From Arbacia lixula (lineage: Eukaryota; Echinodermata; Echinoidea; Arbacioida; Arbaciidae), in contig OZ022587.1 of NCBI GenBank assembly GCA_963669155.1, positions 3,113,179 to 3,177,178 of the forward strand: DNA of 64,000 bases. The letters are read 5' to 3'. Made by a program: the position numbers and the translations under genes. This document shows positions 61,950 to 64,000 of the stretch, piece after piece. How positions within the stretch are numbered: position 1 is the stretch's first letter; each line of letters opens with the position of its first letter. A model generated the notes under the pieces. That model saw only the letters and a list, made by a program, of their open reading frames with translations, did no database searches and had not been told where the DNA came from.

Positions 61950-64000
61950 ATTTCTTCCATAACAATCATACTTGCAAAGCAAAATCCTTTTATTAGCATT
62001 GCAGAGAGAGAGTTCTGTGTACAGAATAATAATGAATATTTAGACATTAACATTTTCAAGATTAAAATTGTTATTCATAATCACAGAGCAGTGAACAATT
62101 TTAATTTTGTCACCAAACATGCAAGTCACATTTTTGTCAGATAATACTTTGCAAATTTGAAAGGAAACTGATGGCTTCCTCCAAATGAATACAATTAAAA
62201 TATTGTAGATAAATTAAAGAAGATGTCCTAAAAATTATTGGAACCAGCAAAGATTTAAACCTGGGTCCAAGACATCTTAAATCTTTTCAGATTTAATTTT
62301 TCCTCCCAGACAACTTTGTGTACAATGTTTTCTACCTTGTCAGTATGTCACCATGTGGAAAATAAATGTGCCATGAAATAGTCCACAAAAGGGAACAAGA
62401 TATAGGTCAAATAGAAACAGGAATTTTTCCACCTGGAACATGCCTGACCTCAATGCTGTTGTTCATTTATAAACCAAAGTATTCAATAAAGAGGTCTGGT
62501 TGAAGAAAACTAACCATTCTCAATCTCTTCTCTGGCTAGATGGAGGGAGAAAAAAACAGAGAATGCTGAAGTAACTAGTCTTACAAGTACTAGACTCTAT
62601 TTTTCTGTTTGGATTTAAAATGTTCAACAGGCTAGGGGCCAGGCTAAATTCTAGACTGTCTGCATATGGTTGCCATGGACGCCACTGAGAAATGGAGTAA
62701 AATGTTGACCACCTGTTTCCTGACACAATTTAGGAATACAGGAACAGAGAGCGATGCACTATGAATGACAAGCACCCCTTTTACATATAGCTGATTTTTG
62801 TCAGGGGGTTTCACATTGTGTTTGTATAGAGGTACATAGTCGCTATGCAACGAGATACAAGTCCAGTGTGAAACACCCCTTACCTCTTTCACTTGTAAAA
62901 AGCATTATTGTCATCACCTATCATACACCTATTTACATGAAGGTCTCGCCCACATCTGAACCAGCATGGTTTCAATTAACAGCACTGTAAGTTGCAACCT
63001 TGTCCAATTAACCATATATAGAGTGATTCCATTTCAGAACTGGATTAGATCTGTTTTAGCTACAAATATAGCCTAACATTCAAATGTAGGTCATTTGAGG
63101 GCAAATAACTTTCAGCAAGCTTCTAAAATAGACAATACATGAATTTAAGACCATTAGCAAGAAGATTGCTAACAGTTACATTTTGAAGGCTTTTTGCCTT
63201 CCCAGTACAGTATATATGCCCTTTAAATAGATTGTAACCATCTATGAATAAGTACAACATTCTAACTTGCAGCATGTGTTTACATGTACTAACCCTATTT
63301 ATGAAAAGAGTTATTCCATGTTATAGCTACAAATATTACTTTGATGTATGAAAGAGGTATACATATAAGCACTCATATTTAACCTTGAGTTCTTCACAAA
63401 CAGGAAGCTCAATGTATGGGTCCATTGAACCAGCTGAAGCATATTGGCCTACGGACGATCAACTTTCAGAACGATCGACTTTCAAAACATTGTTTCTCTG
63501 TTATTATCAAAGTCCATAGAGGTACATAAATTGTTAAGCTGTTATGATATTTTAGTCATTCTTTAATTCCTTTGTCTTATTTTTCTTTGCTTATTTTCTT
63601 ACAGATTGATTAAACAAGCTTATCTTCAGGGAAAGTATGAGAACAACATAATTTCTCTAAAAGTATTGATTCCTTTAAATAAATGTTAAAGCTTTCAATA
63701 TAAAAAGTCTTCTGAAAACCATCCATTGAATGAAGCTGCACTACCCAGATATGAAGAGAAAAGAACAAATCTCTCGCATGTAAAGCAGAAGTAATTTGTT
63801 TAACATTTGTTTCAATCTTCTAGACCATGGCATACCAGAAGGGAAATGTACAATTATGGAGCTCAAAGGGAGTGTGGTAACAAAAACACTAACTACTTTT
63901 GGCATTGTTTTTTATATTTCTTCAGAAATAGTTAACATACAAAAAGGGCAAATGTAAAATGATTCTTTTTAACAATGAAGTATAAAAAGTAAACTTTTAT
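61950..64000. other. Upstream or 5' intronic DNA of the - gene
   Basis: No exon was accepted here. A MITE family A half-copy lies at 63079-63227. The first exon(s) of the - gene may lie here or beyond the window. Confidence 0.4.
63079..63227. mobile_element. Palindromic MITE, family A copy 4 (right half)
   Basis: TCATTTGAGGGCAAATAACT, TTCAGCAAGCTTCTAAAATA and CCCAGTACAGTATATATGCC match the right arm of the copy at 24093-24428. The left arm is absent. Confidence 0.7.

Noticed and set aside
62517-62537. 21-nt micro-exon on - between an AG and a GTTAGT, of compatible phase
   Set aside because: Too short to support without transcripts; no domain content.
62883-62930. Possible 5' exon on - ending AAGAG|GTAAGG with MTIMLFTSER
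   Set aside because: The donor is good and the phase fits, but there is no signal peptide or acceptor, and similar coincidences are expected in 3.5 kb.

Overview
This window is animal genomic DNA. Genes are split into many short GT-AG exons, the base composition is AT-rich, and the introns hold microsatellites, MITE-like inverted-repeat elements and 3'-truncated LINE ends. There are no bacterial-style operons. The domain types (EGF, Ig, calcium-binding EGF, many VWC, VWD-C8-TIL), the short introns and the TTAGGG-like interstitial repeats suggest a marine invertebrate deuterostome, perhaps an echinoderm. That assignment is inference and I cannot give a species.

Two genes converge. On the + strand, about 0.6-4.7 kb holds the last five visible exons of a gene for an acidic protein I do not recognise. 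It is interrupted by a 200-N assembly gap and by a phase mismatch that points to a missing exon. On the - strand, 60.5 kb down to 11.1 kb holds 38 consecutive exons of a large cysteine-rich protein of the kielin/chordin-like (KCP/BMPER/Crossveinless-2) type, whose 5' end lies outside or was not found. All 38 exons join in phase without a stop, giving about 1,617 residues: 5 EGF, 1 Ig, 3 EGF, 2 calcium-binding EGF, 14 VWC (the first is incomplete), VWD, C8, TIL, stop. By homology the protein is secreted and may bind BMP/TGF-beta-type ligands.

Layout: 0.4-4.6 kb + strand gene; 4.6-11.1 kb convergent intergenic DNA with tandem repeats, a palindromic MITE and the - gene's 3' UTR; 11.1-15.1 kb TIL/C8/VWD exons; 15.4-31.2 kb VWC exons; 31.6-40.3 kb EGF and Ig exons; 40.3-60.4 kb two very large, repeat-filled introns around one EGF exon; 60.4-60.5 kb the most 5' EGF exon seen; 60.5-64 kb upstream or intronic DNA with a long hairpin element.

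The most unusual feature is a recurring pattern in the big gene. Short tandem arrays repeatedly start at an exon edge and carry copies of a splice site with a piece of exon. The most striking is an array of about 38 units of 45 bp (34.65-36.37 kb); nearly every unit holds the last 10 exon bases and a near-consensus 5' splice site, immediately followed by a small hairpin. Similar exon-edge arrays occur at 60.55-61.07, 24.52-24.82, 21.67-22.20 and 17.80-18.29 kb, with a related case at the last exon (10.8-11.1 kb) and a duplicated exon fragment in the + strand gene (0.39-0.46 kb).
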